A stretch of DNA of 64,000 bases. Origin: Pseudomonas cremoricolorata DSM 17059 = NBRC 16634. Lineage in GTDB: Bacteria > Pseudomonadota > Gammaproteobacteria > Pseudomonadales > Pseudomonadaceae. The DNA is taken from contig NZ_AUEA01000013.1 in NCBI RefSeq assembly GCF_000425745.1, forward strand, positions 82,373 to 146,372. Reading direction: 5' to 3'. Every line of letters starts with the position of its first letter. Positions within the stretch are counted from its first letter, which is position 1. The translations under genes were made by a program, and so were the position numbers. Below, piece after piece: positions 30,632-39,714 of this stretch. The notes under the pieces are model-generated. The model was not told where the DNA came from, ran no database searches, and worked only from the letters and a program-made list of their open reading frames with translations.

Positions 30632-32227
30632 TTACTTCACCTGGGTAGTGGCGAAGTTGTTCTTGGTCGTTGGGCTGATCACATAGCCCTCGACGTTGTC
30701 GCGCAGGGCAGTGAACACCTTGGGGTGTGCGATGTTGATCCAGGGCTGGGCGGCATCGTACACCGCCAGCGCTTGCTCATAGAGTTTCGCGCGCTGCGCG
30801 GGTTCGATGATTCGCCGCGCCTGGTCGATCAACGCCTGGAATTGCGGGTCGCACCAGCGCGAATAGTTTTCGCCATTCTTCGCCGCTTCGCAGCCCAGCA
30901 GTGGGGTGAGGAAGTTGTCCGGGTCGCCGTTGTCGCCGGCCCAGCCAGCGGCGACCATGTCGTGCTCGCCGCGTTTGGCGCGGCGCAGCATTTCCGCCCA
31001 TTCCATGACGCGAATGTCGACGCGCAAACCGATCTGCGCCAGGTCGGCCTGGAGCATTTCCGCCGCCAGGCGGGGGTTGGGGTTGCTTGGGCCACCGCCA
31101 TTGCGGGTGAACAGGGTCAGCGTGGTGCCGTCGGGCACGCCGGCTTCCTTGAGCAGCGCGCGGGCTTTGGGCAGGTCGCGGGGCAGGCTGTGCAGGCTCG
31201 CGTTGTAGCCCATCAGCGTCGGCGGATAGGGGTTGACCGCAGGCAGCGCATTGCCCTTGCCGAACAGTTGCTCGACCAGCGCCTGGCGGTCGACGGCCAT
31301 GTTGATCGCCTGGCGCACACGCACATCGTTGAGCCATGGGCGTTGGGTGTTGAGCGACACATAGCTGGTGACCATCGCTTCGATACCGGCGACTTTCAGG
31401 CGCGGGTCGGCTTCGATGGCCGGTACCTCTTCAGGTTTGGGGTACAGCGCCACCTGGCATTCGTTGGCGCGCAACTTTTGCAGGCGCACGTTGTTGTCTG
31501 GGGTGATGACGAAGATCAGCGCCTCGGCGGGCGGTTTGCCGCGAAAGTAGGTGGGGTTGGCGGCATAGCGCACCTGGGCATCCTTGCTGTAGCGCTGGAA
31601 CACGAACGGCCCGGTGCCGATCGGCTTGCTGTTGAGCTCGGCGGTCTTGCCGGCGGCCAGCAGTTGGTCGCCATATTCGGCCGAATAGATGGAGGTGAAG
31701 CCCATCGCCAGGTCATGCAGGAACGGCGCTTCGCGACGGTTGAGAGTGAACACCACGGTGTAGTCGTCGGTTTTCTCCACCGAGCGGATCAGTTGCCCGA
31801 AGCCCATGCTTTCGAAGTATGGGAAGCCGATGCTGGCCTTGTCGTGCCAGGGGTGCTTGGGGTCGAGCTGACGCTGGAAGCTCCATAGCACGTCGTCGGC
31901 ATTGAGTTCACGGCTGGGGCTGAACCAGGCGGTTCGATGAAACTGCACGCCTCGGCGCAGGTGAAAGGTGTACACCAGGCCGTCGTCGCTGATCGACCAG
32001 CGTTCGGCCAGGGCCGGTTGCAACTCGGTGGTGCCAGGGACGAATTCCACCAAGCGGTTGAACAGGGTTTCGGCCGCCGCGTCGCCGGTGACGGCGGTGG
32101 TGTACTGGACGGTGTCGAAACCTTCCGGGCTGGCTTCGGTGCAGACCACCAGCGGCTTGGCCAGCGCCTGATCGGCCAGGCCCAGCAGCAGGGTCATCAG
32201 TAGGGCATTGCGGGCTAGCGTCTTCAT
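30632..32227 (-). CDS. dppA: Dipeptide-binding protein DppA, paralog nearest dppB
   Basis: 531 residues from ATG 32227, with signal peptide MKTLARNALLMTLLLGLADQ ending in ALA. Mature start KPLVVCTEASPEGFD matches SBP family 5 DppA proteins. The SBP_bac_5 core includes HLRRGVQFHRT and KPIGTGPFVFQRYSKDAQVRY. It delivers di- and tripeptides to DppBC. It is one of three such proteins in the operon; this one uses the CTEAS variant where the other two have FCSEGS. Confidence 0.93.
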   Translation of the reverse strand: MKTLARNALLMTLLLGLADQALAKPLVVCTEASPEGFDTVQYTTAVTGDAAAETLFNRLVEFVPGTTELQPALAERWSISDDGLVYTFHLRRGVQFHRTAWFSPSRELNADDVLWSFQRQLDPKHPWHDKASIGFPYFESMGFGQLIRSVEKTDDYTVVFTLNRREAPFLHDLAMGFTSIYSAEYGDQLLAAGKTAELNSKPIGTGPFVFQRYSKDAQVRYAANPTYFRGKPPAEALIFVITPDNNVRLQKLRANECQVALYPKPEEVPAIEADPRLKVAGIEAMVTSYVSLNTQRPWLNDVRVRQAINMAVDRQALVEQLFGKGNALPAVNPYPPTLMGYNASLHSLPRDLPKARALLKEAGVPDGTTLTLFTRNGGGPSNPNPRLAAEMLQADLAQIGLRVDIRVMEWAEMLRRAKRGEHDMVAAGWAGDNGDPDNFLTPLLGCEAAKNGENYSRWCDPQFQALIDQARRIIEPAQRAKLYEQALAVYDAAQPWINIAHPKVFTALRDNVEGYVISPTTKNNFATTQVK

Positions 32228-32260
32228 GGGAACTCCAAGGGTGACGAGATGCAGAATAGC

Positions 32261-32289
32261 TGCCACGGCCTGCCACGCAGGCCGTGGCA
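32261..32289 (-). terminator. Strong intercistronic hairpin between porin gene and dppA
   Basis: TGCCACGGCCTG (32261-32272) and CAGGCCGTGGCA (32278-32289) are perfect 12-bp arms with a 5-base loop and no T-run. It lies right after the porin stop codon within a co-directional operon, so it may be an attenuator or mRNA stabiliser. Confidence 0.6.
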
Positions 32290-32296
32290 CCCAGCC

Positions 32297-33673
32297 TCAG
32301 AGCAGGCTGAACGGCAACGTGGTGACCACGCGGAACTCGTCCAGGCTGCCATCGGCCTGACCGGCACTGGCGCGGTGAGCGCTGTAGGTGGCGCGAATGG
32401 CGGTATTTTTCAGCGGCCCGCTCTGTACCGCATAGCTGGTGCCGAAGCCGTACTCATAGTGGTTTTCCCCTTGCATGCCGCGCACGTCGTAGCCATTGCC
32501 GCGGTAATGGGTGCCATCGATGCCCCAGCCGCGGGCCTTGTAGAGGTTGAACTTGAGCCCCGGCACGCCGAAGGGTGCCATGTTCAGCACGTAGGAGAAC
32601 TGCAGCGACTTTTCATTGGGTCCGTTGAAGTCCGACATCAGCGAGTTGGCGAGGAAGATGCCGTTTGTCTCGTGCAGGTAATCGAAGTACTCGTTGCCGT
32701 TGATCTGCTGCCAGGCCACCGAGAACGTGTGCGCCTGATGGGTCAGGCCCAGCGACAGGCTGTAGGCATCGTTGTCGATCTCGCCAAGCTTCTGCCGGCC
32801 GCTGTCGACGGTCTTGTAGTAGTTCAGGCCAGTGGCCAGGCTGAGCACGTCGCTGTCACCCAGGCTGTGGCTGGCGCCAAAGTAGTACTGGTTCCAGAAG
32901 TCTTCGACGTTGGCGGCATACAGGCTGGTAGTCAGGCTTTTCAGCGGCTGGTAATTGAGGCCGAACATGTTTACCCGATCGGTCTCGACGCCGGCGGCGC
33001 CGTATTCACTGCGAAACTTGCTCAGGCTCTGCTCGGTACGCGGCGACACGCGGTCGAAGGTGCCGGCATCGAAGGTCAGGTTGTCGAATTCGGCGCTGTT
33101 GACGCTCAGGCCCTGGAAACTCGAGGGCAGCGCGCGGTTGCCGATGTAGGCGATCACCGGCGTGTCGACGCTATGGCGTCCGGCGGTCAGGGTGGTGTTG
33201 GACACTCGCGCCTTGAGGTTGGCCAGGCCCAGCTTGCTCCACTGGGCGATGACGTCGCCGTCGCTGTGGGTCAGGGTGCGGTTGTTCGGCCCGGCCACCC
33301 GCGATCGCCCTTGCTGCAAGGCCAGGGCGTGGTAGCCGGCCGCTTCCAGAGCGAAGCCGACCGTGCCTTGGGTGAAGCCCGAGCTGTAGTTGAGCACGGT
33401 GCCCTGTACCCAGTTCTCGCGGCTGTGGCTGTCGTGCCGAGTGCCGTCGGCCTTGTAGTAGCGCCACAGCGGTCCGCGCGCCGAATGCTCGCGGCCATAC
33501 CAGTTGCGCGTGCTCCCCGACACGCTTTGACCGGCGATGAAGCCCGGCGCCTCGGCTTGCGCCGAAGCGCTTGCCAGTTGTACCGAGAGCGGCTCCTGGC
33601 TGATCGGCTCGGCGTGGGCGAGGGGGATGAACGTGCACAAGGCCAGGGCCAGTGCGGTGTTGGCTGTCTTCAA
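32297..33673 (-). CDS. opdP: OprD-family outer membrane porin (OpdP-like)
   Basis: 458 residues from TTG 33673, preceded by GAAAGGAG on the minus strand; no ATG fits. Signal peptide KTANTALALALCTFIPLAHA. The mature part has the OprD pattern: GFIAGQSVSGSTRNWYGREH, alternating strands, TPVIAYIGNRALPSSFQGL, and a C-terminus ending in FSLL. OprD porins pass small substrates. The position among dipeptide-binding protein genes suggests peptide uptake, as known for OpdP in P. aeruginosa. Confidence 0.88.
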   Translation of the reverse strand: MKTANTALALALCTFIPLAHAEPISQEPLSVQLASASAQAEAPGFIAGQSVSGSTRNWYGREHSARGPLWRYYKADGTRHDSHSRENWVQGTVLNYSSGFTQGTVGFALEAAGYHALALQQGRSRVAGPNNRTLTHSDGDVIAQWSKLGLANLKARVSNTTLTAGRHSVDTPVIAYIGNRALPSSFQGLSVNSAEFDNLTFDAGTFDRVSPRTEQSLSKFRSEYGAAGVETDRVNMFGLNYQPLKSLTTSLYAANVEDFWNQYYFGASHSLGDSDVLSLATGLNYYKTVDSGRQKLGEIDNDAYSLSLGLTHQAHTFSVAWQQINGNEYFDYLHETNGIFLANSLMSDFNGPNEKSLQFSYVLNMAPFGVPGLKFNLYKARGWGIDGTHYRGNGYDVRGMQGENHYEYGFGTSYAVQSGPLKNTAIRATYSAHRASAGQADGSLDEFRVVTTLPFSLL

Positions 33674-33786
33674 GGTAAATGCTCCTTTCTCGTTATGACC
33701 CGCCTGGCAGGGCGGGGTGGGTGCGGCAGGGTGTTGCGAAACGGGTTCGGTGCGCCCTGTAGGCAAATTTCGGGTGCACGCCGCCA

Positions 33787-33809
33787 CGGGAGTGGCGCGG
33801 CCACTCCCG
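33787..33809 (-). terminator. Intercistronic hairpin between second binding-protein gene and porin gene
   Basis: CGGGAGTGG (33787-33795) and CCACTCCCG (33801-33809) are perfect 9-bp arms around CGCGG. No T-run follows. It lies just after the stop of the 33825-35414 gene. Confidence 0.5.
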
Positions 33810-33824
33810 GAGCTGGGTGAAGGG

Positions 33825-35414
33825 TTATTCGGTGCTGACGCCGGAGAAGGTGTTGCGGCCGAACGGGCTGACCTGGAAATCGAGCACCGTGCGCCGAATC
33901 GGCTGATTGACGGTGGAATGCGCCACTGGGGTGATCGGCACCTGCTGTTTCAGGCGCTGCTGCGCACGCTGGTACAACGCGGTGCGCTGGGCCGGGTCGG
34001 TGACACGCCTGGCCTGCTCGACCCATTGGTCGTATTCACCGTCGCACCAGCGGGCATAGTTGTTGCTGCCAATGGCGGCGCAGCTGTACAGCGTGCCGAG
34101 CCAGTTGTCCGGGTCACCGTTGTCGCCGGTCCAGCCGACCAGGGCGATGTCGTGCTCGCCGTTTTTCAGGCGCTTGAGGTACTCGCCCCATTCATAGCTG
34201 ACGATGCGCACGGTCAGGCCGATGGCCTGCCAGTCGGCCTGGAGCATCTGCGCCATGAGCTTGGCGTTGGGGTTGTAGGGCCGTTGCACCGGCATCGCCC
34301 ACAGGGTGATTTCATGCCCCGGCTCGACCCCGGCTTCGGCAAGCAGGGACTTGGCCCTGGCCGGGTCGAACGGCGCATCCTCAATGCTCGCGTCGTACGA
34401 CCATTGGGTCGGCGGCATGGCGTTGACCGCCCGTTGCCCGGCCTCGCCATACACCGCCTGCAGAATCGCGGCCTTGTTCACTGCCATGTCCAGTGCCTGA
34501 CGCACCTTGAGCTGGTCGAACGGCGCGCGCTCGGTGTTGTAGGCGATATAGCCCAAGTTGAAACCGGCTTGCTGCAGCACCTGTAGCGCAGGTTCGGCCT
34601 TGAGCTGGGGCAGATCGGCGGGGCGCGGGTTGAGGGTGACCTGACACTCGTTGCGGCGCAGCTTCTGCACCCGCACCGACGGGTCGACGTTGATCGAGAA
34701 CACCAGGGTGTCGAGGCGGACCTGCTCGGGTGCCCAGTACTCGCGGTTGCCGCGGTAGCGGATCTGCGCGTCCTTCTGATAGCGCTGGAACACGAACGGC
34801 CCGGTGCCGATGGGCTTGAGGTTGATGTCGGCGGGGCTGCCCTTGCCCAGCAGTTGCTCGGCGTATTCGGCCGAAAGGATCGAGGCGAAGCTCATCGCCA
34901 GGTTCTGGATGAACGCTGCATCGACCTGGGCCAGGGTGAAGGTGACGGTCAGTGGGTCGATGGCGTCGACGGCGAGGATGTTGCGGTCCAGGCCCATGCT
35001 GACGAAATAGGGGAACTCGGTCGGGTAGGCCAAACGGAACGGGTGCTGTTTGTCGAGCATGCGGCGGAAGCTGAACAGCACATCGTCGGCATTGAAGTCG
35101 CGGCTCGGGGTGAAGGCGGCGTTACTGTGGAACCTGACCTTTTCGCGCAAATGGAAGGTGTAGCGCAGGCCATCGTCCGAGACCTCCCAGTGGGTGGCCA
35201 GGGCCGGTTGCACGGCAGTGCCGCCGCGTTCGAATTCCACCAGGCGGTTGTACAGCGGCGCGCTGGCGTCGTTGTCGGTGGCACTGGTGAACTGCGCGGT
35301 GTCGAAGCCCGCGGGGCTGCCTTCAGAGCAGAACACCAGGCTGTTGGCCAGTGCTGCGGCACTGTGGCTGAGCAGACCTGCGCCAAGCACAGCGCATAGC
35401 AGGATCAAACGCAT
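33825..35414 (-). CDS. dppA: Dipeptide-binding protein, second paralog
   Basis: 529 residues from ATG 35414; signal peptide MRLILLCAVLGAGLLSHSAA ends in LA. The mature N-terminus NSLVFCSEGSPAGFDTAQFTS and KPIGTGPFVFQRYQKDAQIRYRG identify SBP family 5. It is nearly colinear with the third paralog (35587-37212), including the TGDNGDPDNWLGTLYSC segment. Duplication with divergence is likely, perhaps giving different peptide preferences. Confidence 0.92.
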   Translation of the reverse strand: MRLILLCAVLGAGLLSHSAAALANSLVFCSEGSPAGFDTAQFTSATDNDASAPLYNRLVEFERGGTAVQPALATHWEVSDDGLRYTFHLREKVRFHSNAAFTPSRDFNADDVLFSFRRMLDKQHPFRLAYPTEFPYFVSMGLDRNILAVDAIDPLTVTFTLAQVDAAFIQNLAMSFASILSAEYAEQLLGKGSPADINLKPIGTGPFVFQRYQKDAQIRYRGNREYWAPEQVRLDTLVFSINVDPSVRVQKLRRNECQVTLNPRPADLPQLKAEPALQVLQQAGFNLGYIAYNTERAPFDQLKVRQALDMAVNKAAILQAVYGEAGQRAVNAMPPTQWSYDASIEDAPFDPARAKSLLAEAGVEPGHEITLWAMPVQRPYNPNAKLMAQMLQADWQAIGLTVRIVSYEWGEYLKRLKNGEHDIALVGWTGDNGDPDNWLGTLYSCAAIGSNNYARWCDGEYDQWVEQARRVTDPAQRTALYQRAQQRLKQQVPITPVAHSTVNQPIRRTVLDFQVSPFGRNTFSGVSTE

Positions 35415-35586
35415 GACAACTCCTTGCCCAAATCGATGAGTCCGTTGCACGCGTGGGCATGCGCCGGCAGCAGGCCAGGCTTCATCAAGGGAAAACTGGT
35501 AGCGGCACGGTCGCATGCACTGCACGCGGATGAGAGAGGAAATCTCCAAGGCCGGGCGTAACGCTTCCCAAGCCCCCAGTCTGCGG

Positions 35587-37212
35587 CTACTCGCTTATGC
35601 CGACGCCATAGAACGAGTTGAGGCCGAACGGGCTGATCTTGAAGCCCTGCACCGACTTCCTCATGGGCTGGTACACCGTGGAGTGGGCGATGGGTGTCAT
35701 CGGCACCTGTTCCTTGAGGATGCGCTGGGCCTTTTGGTACAGCGCGCTGCGCTGGGCCTGGTCGGAGGTGGCCTTGGCCTGCTTGATGAGGTCGTCGTAG
35801 GGCTTGTAACACCACTTGGAGAAGTTGTTGCCGCTCAGCGAGTCGCAGCCGAACAGGGTGCCGAGCCAGTTGTCCGGGTCACCGTTGTCGCCACTCCAGC
35901 CGATCAGCATGGCGCCGTTCTCACCGCCCTTGGAGCGCTTGATGTATTCGCCCCACTCGTAGCTGACGATATCGGCCTTGATGCCGATCTTCGCCCAGTC
36001 GGCCTGGAGCATCTGCGCCATGAGCCTGGCATTGGGGTTGTAGGGGCGCTGCACGGGCATGGCCCACAGGCTGATGTGGGTGCCTTCCTTGATGCCGGCC
36101 TCCTTGAGCAGCGCCTTGGCCTTGACCGGGTCGAAGGGTACGTCCTTGATGCTGGTGTCGTAGGACCACTGGGTCGGCGGCATGGCATTGACCGCCAGTT
36201 GCCCGGCACCCTGGTACACCGAGTCGATGATCTGCTGCTTGTTCACCGACATGTCCAGCGCCTGACGCACTTTGAGCTGGGCCATGGGGTTGGGCTGATC
36301 GCTGCCCTTGAGGGTGTCCATCACGTTGTAGGCGATGTAGCCGAGGTTGTAGCCGGCCTGTTCGGGCATCTGCAGGTTCGGGTCTTTCTTCAACGCTTCG
36401 AGGTCGGCTGGGCGGGGGAACAATGTGACCTGGCATTCGTTCTTGCGCAGCTTCTGGATACGCACAGAGGGGTCGGTGGTGATGGCGAAGATCAGGTTGT
36501 CGAGCTTGACGTCATCGGGCTTCCAGTAGTCCTGATTACCCTTGAAGCGAATCAGCGCGTCTTTCTGGTAGCGGCTGAAGACGAACGGGCCGGTGCCGAT
36601 CGGCTTCTGGTTGATGTCTGCCGGCGTGCCCTGCTTGAGCAACTGCTCGGCGTATTCGGCCGAATGAATCGAGGCGAAGCTCATTGCCAGGTTCTGGATG
36701 AAGGCGGCGTCGACCTGGTTGAGGGTGAAGCGCACCGTGTGCTCGTCGAGTTTCTCGACGCGGACGATGTTCTTGTCCATGCCCATGTCGGTGAAGTAGG
36801 GGAACTCGCTGGGGTAGGCTTTGCGGAACGGGTGTTCGGCGTCGAGCATGCGGTTGAAGGTGAAGAGCACGTCATCGGCCTGGAATTCGCGGCTGGGGGT
36901 GAAGTAGTCGGTGCGGTGGAACTTCACCCCTTCACGCAGGTGGAAGGTGTAGATCTTGCCGTCGTCGGACACCTCCCAGCGGCTGGCCAGCCCCGGTATC
37001 ACCTGGGTGCCACCGCGTTCGAACTGGGTCAGGCGGTTGAACAGCGGCTCGGCCGAGGCATCGAAATCGGTCCCGGTGGTGTATTGGCCCGGGTCGAAAC
37101 CAGCCGGGCTGCCTTCGGAACAGAACACCAGGTTGGAAGCTGCGAAGGCGCTTGGGCTGGCGATCAGAAAGCCGGTGGCGAGCGCGAGCGGGATGACTGC
37201 ATGTTTGAGCAT
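35587..37212 (-). CDS. dppA: Dipeptide-binding protein, first gene of the operon
   Basis: 541 residues from ATG 37212 (MLKHAVIPLALATGFLIASP), with a signal peptide ending in SAFA. Mature start ASNLVFCSEGSPAGFDPGQ. It shares the SBP family 5 core (HLREGVKFHRTDYF; KPIGTGPFVFSRYQKDALIRFKG) with the next two binding proteins. It is the promoter-proximal gene of the operon. GGAGGAGAT about 30 bases upstream is too far for a typical ribosome binding site; GAGGCCACC is nearer. Confidence 0.92.
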   Translation of the reverse strand: MLKHAVIPLALATGFLIASPSAFAASNLVFCSEGSPAGFDPGQYTTGTDFDASAEPLFNRLTQFERGGTQVIPGLASRWEVSDDGKIYTFHLREGVKFHRTDYFTPSREFQADDVLFTFNRMLDAEHPFRKAYPSEFPYFTDMGMDKNIVRVEKLDEHTVRFTLNQVDAAFIQNLAMSFASIHSAEYAEQLLKQGTPADINQKPIGTGPFVFSRYQKDALIRFKGNQDYWKPDDVKLDNLIFAITTDPSVRIQKLRKNECQVTLFPRPADLEALKKDPNLQMPEQAGYNLGYIAYNVMDTLKGSDQPNPMAQLKVRQALDMSVNKQQIIDSVYQGAGQLAVNAMPPTQWSYDTSIKDVPFDPVKAKALLKEAGIKEGTHISLWAMPVQRPYNPNARLMAQMLQADWAKIGIKADIVSYEWGEYIKRSKGGENGAMLIGWSGDNGDPDNWLGTLFGCDSLSGNNFSKWCYKPYDDLIKQAKATSDQAQRSALYQKAQRILKEQVPMTPIAHSTVYQPMRKSVQGFKISPFGLNSFYGVGISE

Positions 37213-37336
37213 GGTGGCCTCATTCTTGTCATTTTTCGGAGGAGATGGCCTCGTGAGCCGCCACCGGATACTTGTCCAGGGTCGGAGGCATTGCAACGCC
37301 GAATGAGCGAATGAGGGCGAAAAGGTGGAACGAACG

Positions 37337-37359
37337 TACATCAATGTCGCATCGATGTA
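37337..37359. promoter_or_regulatory. 23-bp palindrome, possible operator of the dpp operon
   Basis: Half-sites TACATCaATG and CATcGATGTA flank a TCG centre, so nine of ten positions in each half are symmetric. It is about 125 bases before the first dpp start codon. Confidence 0.45.
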
Positions 37360-37394
37360 ACTTCGTGCGGCTTTGCAGGTTTAAATGGGCGAAT

Positions 37395-37410
37395 TTGCCG
37401 AAAATGGCAA
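37395..37410. promoter_or_regulatory. Second dyad upstream of dpp operon
   Basis: TTGCC and GGCAA around a 6-base spacer GAAAAT, with flanking GAAT (37391-37394) and ATTC (37414-37417). It lies next to a possible -35 region on the minus strand. Confidence 0.3.
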
Positions 37411-37497
37411 CATATTCAAGGTTTTTCGAAGCGTGGGAAGGAGCTTAAGTGCGTGTAGGCAGGGGTTGCTACCGCTGTAGGAATTAGTACCGATAAG

Positions 37498-37528
37498 CGA
37501 CCCAGGTCACCTTGCGCGACCTGGGTCG
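37498..37528 (-). terminator. Hairpin after the SIMPL-domain gene
   Basis: CGACCCAGGTC (37498-37508) and GACCTGGGTCG (37518-37528) are perfect 11-bp arms with a 9-base loop, framed by outer TTAGTAC and GTACTAA. It follows the stop of the minus-strand gene at 37540. No strong T-run. Confidence 0.55.
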
Positions 37529-37539
37529 AGTACTAACGG

Positions 37540-38253
37540 TCAGGGCATCTGGATTTCGATCAGGCCGTCGGCATTGAGCGTCACTTCGCTGGTGCCGGCC
37601 TCGATGTCAGGTGCTGGCGCCGCTTCGTCGCTCATGGCTTTCATCGCCATCGGCGCGCTGCGCAGGTAGGGGCGCGGGTAGCCGCTGCTGTTGAGGTTGA
37701 GGTTGACCACCTTGTAACCCGAACCGCCGAGTGCCTCGGTGGCCAGTTGGGCACGGGCCTTGAAGGCGTTGACCGCTTCCTTGAGCAGTTCATCTTCGCT
37801 GGCCTTGCGCGTGGCCGGGGCGATGGAGAAGTCCATGCCGCCCATCTTCAGGTCTTGCAGCAGCTCGCCGGTGAGCTTGGACAGGGCGGGGAAGTCGGCG
37901 CTTTCCAGGCGCAGTTCGGCGCGTTCGCGCCAGCCGCTGATCTTCTGCCCTTTGCTGTCGTAGACCGGGTAACTGTTGCGGCTGCCCTGGCTGATCTTCA
38001 CGTCCTTGACGTCACGGGCCTGTTGCACGGCCTTGTTCATGGTCTCGGTGATCTGCTTGGCGAGTTTGCCGGGGTCGGTGTTCTGCGCTTCGCTGTACAA
38101 GGTCACGACCATCAGGTCGCGGGCGACTTCCTTGCTCACTTCTGCGCGCAGCGATACCTGGTTGTAGCGTGGCTCGTCCGCGGCCAGCGCGGGGAGGCTG
38201 GCCAGCAGGCCGCAGGTGAGAATCACAGCGGTGCTGCGACGGGGCATGTGCAT
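37540..38253 (-). CDS. SIMPL-domain (DUF541) periplasmic protein
   Basis: 237 residues from ATG 38253; a second ATG two codons later (MPRRST) is equally plausible. Signal peptide ending LASLPALAADEP. The mature protein matches the DUF541/SIMPL family (YNQVSLRAEVSKEVARDLMVVTL; ...RAELRLESADFPALSKL). E. coli YggE is the known relative and is linked to oxidative stress tolerance through an unknown mechanism. It is divergent from roxS. Confidence 0.85.
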   Translation of the reverse strand: MHMPRRSTAVILTCGLLASLPALAADEPRYNQVSLRAEVSKEVARDLMVVTLYSEAQNTDPGKLAKQITETMNKAVQQARDVKDVKISQGSRNSYPVYDSKGQKISGWRERAELRLESADFPALSKLTGELLQDLKMGGMDFSIAPATRKASEDELLKEAVNAFKARAQLATEALGGSGYKVVNLNLNSSGYPRPYLRSAPMAMKAMSDEAAPAPDIEAGTSEVTLNADGLIEIQMP

Positions 38254-38395
38254 GTGTGGCTCCTTGGTGTTGACAGCGCTCGGTTGGGCGCTATGGGTTG
38301 CGCACCTGGCCAATCAGACCGACGACAGCGAACCGGGTTCAAAAGTGCCATCACGCAGCTGTATCAAAGTGTGGCGCTTTGCCGCATCGCTTCAG

Positions 38396-38419
38396 GGCGC
38401 AGCGCCATTTCGGTATACT
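38396..38419 (+). promoter_or_regulatory. Possible roxS promoter
   Basis: TATACT (38414-38419) is a good -10 box about 40 bases before the roxS start. The matching -35 (TTCAGG, 38391-38396) is weak. Confidence 0.35.
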
Positions 38420-38457
38420 CCGCGTGTTTTTCCCCGCCGTTGCCCTCAGGAGAGCTC

Positions 38458-39714
38458 ATGCTCGCCGCCGTACATCCGTTGTCCGCTACCCGTCAGAACC
38501 TCTGGCGCCTGACCGTCATTCGGGTGCTGGTGCTGGCCGCCCAGGCCGGGTCGGTGGGCGTCGCCTACTGGACCGAACTGCTGCCGTTGCCCTGGCTGTC
38601 GCTGGCCCTGACCCTGGCGCTGTCGTCGTTGCTGTGCGCTTTCACCGCCTTGCGGCTGCGCCTTTCGCTGCCGGTCACCGAACTCGAGTACGCGCTGCAA
38701 CTGGCCTGCGACCTGCTGATCCACAGTGCGCTGCTGTATTACTCGGGCGGCTCGACCAACCCGTTCGTGTCCTATTACCTGGTGCCGCTGGCGATCGCCG
38801 CGGTGACCTTGCCGTGGCTGTATTCACTGGTGCTCTCGGGCATTGCCCTGGCCGCCTACAGCCTGCTGCTGGTGCAGTTCTACCCCCTCGAAGACCTGCC
38901 CATGGCGCGCGACAAGATGCAGGTCTACGGCATGTGGCTGAGCATCGCCCTGGCCGCTGCGGTGATCACCTTCTTCGCTGCGCGCATGGCCGAAGAACTG
39001 CGCCGCGCCGAGCAGATGCGTGCCGAGCGTCGCGAAGACAGCCTGCGGGACGAGCAACTGCTGGCCGTCGCCACCCAGGCCGCCGGCGCCGCCCACGAGC
39101 TGGGCACGCCGCTGGCGACCATGAGCGTGCTGCTCAACGAAATGCGCCAGGACCATCGCGACCCGCAACTGCAGGAAGACCTCGCCGTGCTGCAGGACCA
39201 GGTGCAGTCGTGCAAGCACAGCCTGCAACAGCTGGTGCGTGCGGCAGAGGCCAACCGGCGCATGGACATCCTCGAGCAGGACGTCACCGCCTGGCTCGAC
39301 GAGGCGCTCAACCGCTGGCACCTGATGCGCCCGGAAACCAGCTACCGTTTCCAGCGCCTGCGCGATGGCGTGGTGCCGCGTCTGGCGCCGCCGCCCGACC
39401 TCACCCAGGCGCTGCTGAACCTGTTGAACAATGCCGCCGATGCGTGTCCGGACGACCTGCAGGTCTACCTGGACTGGAACGAGCAGGACATCCTGATCAG
39501 CATCCGCGACCATGGGCCGGGTGTGCCCCCGGCCATCGCCGAGGCCATCGGCAAACCCTTCATAACCACCAAAGGCAAAGGCTTCGGCCTCGGCCTGTTC
39601 TTGAGCAAGGCCAGCGTGACGCGTGCCGGCGGCTCGGTGAAACTCTATAGTCATGACCAGGGCGGCACCCTGACCGAACTGCGCCTGCCCTACGGCACGC
39701 GAGGAGAGCAATGA
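38458..39714 (+). CDS. roxS: Redox sensor histidine kinase RoxS (RegB/PrrB family)
   Basis: 418 residues from ATG 38458 (TCAGGAGAG upstream). Six transmembrane helices cover residues 15-175. The ubiquinone-binding heptapeptide GGSTNPF is at 97-103. The phosphorylated histidine is H213 in GAAHELGTPLATM. The redox-active cysteine is C252 in VQSCKHSL, as in RegB. The ATP domain has NNAADACPDD and GFGLGLFLSKA. It senses quinone redox state and controls respiratory and energy genes. Its TGA overlaps the ATGATG at the start of roxR. Confidence 0.93.
   Translation: MLAAVHPLSATRQNLWRLTVIRVLVLAAQAGSVGVAYWTELLPLPWLSLALTLALSSLLCAFTALRLRLSLPVTELEYALQLACDLLIHSALLYYSGGSTNPFVSYYLVPLAIAAVTLPWLYSLVLSGIALAAYSLLLVQFYPLEDLPMARDKMQVYGMWLSIALAAAVITFFAARMAEELRRAEQMRAERREDSLRDEQLLAVATQAAGAAHELGTPLATMSVLLNEMRQDHRDPQLQEDLAVLQDQVQSCKHSLQQLVRAAEANRRMDILEQDVTAWLDEALNRWHLMRPETSYRFQRLRDGVVPRLAPPPDLTQALLNLLNNAADACPDDLQVYLDWNEQDILISIRDHGPGVPPAIAEAIGKPFITTKGKGFGLGLFLSKASVTRAGGSVKLYSHDQGGTLTELRLPYGTRGEQ

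Larger units (their letters stand above)
37213..37497 (-). promoter_or_regulatory. Upstream regulatory region of the dpp operon
   Basis: About 285 bases without a gene, AT-richer than its surroundings near 37370-37440. It contains two dyads that look like operators (37337-37359 and 37395-37410). No clear sigma-70 promoter stands out; TTGAAT near 37415 on the minus strand could be a -35 box. Confidence 0.45.

Noticed and set aside
37747..38457. Long N-terminal extension of the histidine kinase frame
   Set aside because: The frame is open upstream through the antisense of the SIMPL gene, but homology starts at the ATG at 38458, which has a ribosome binding site.
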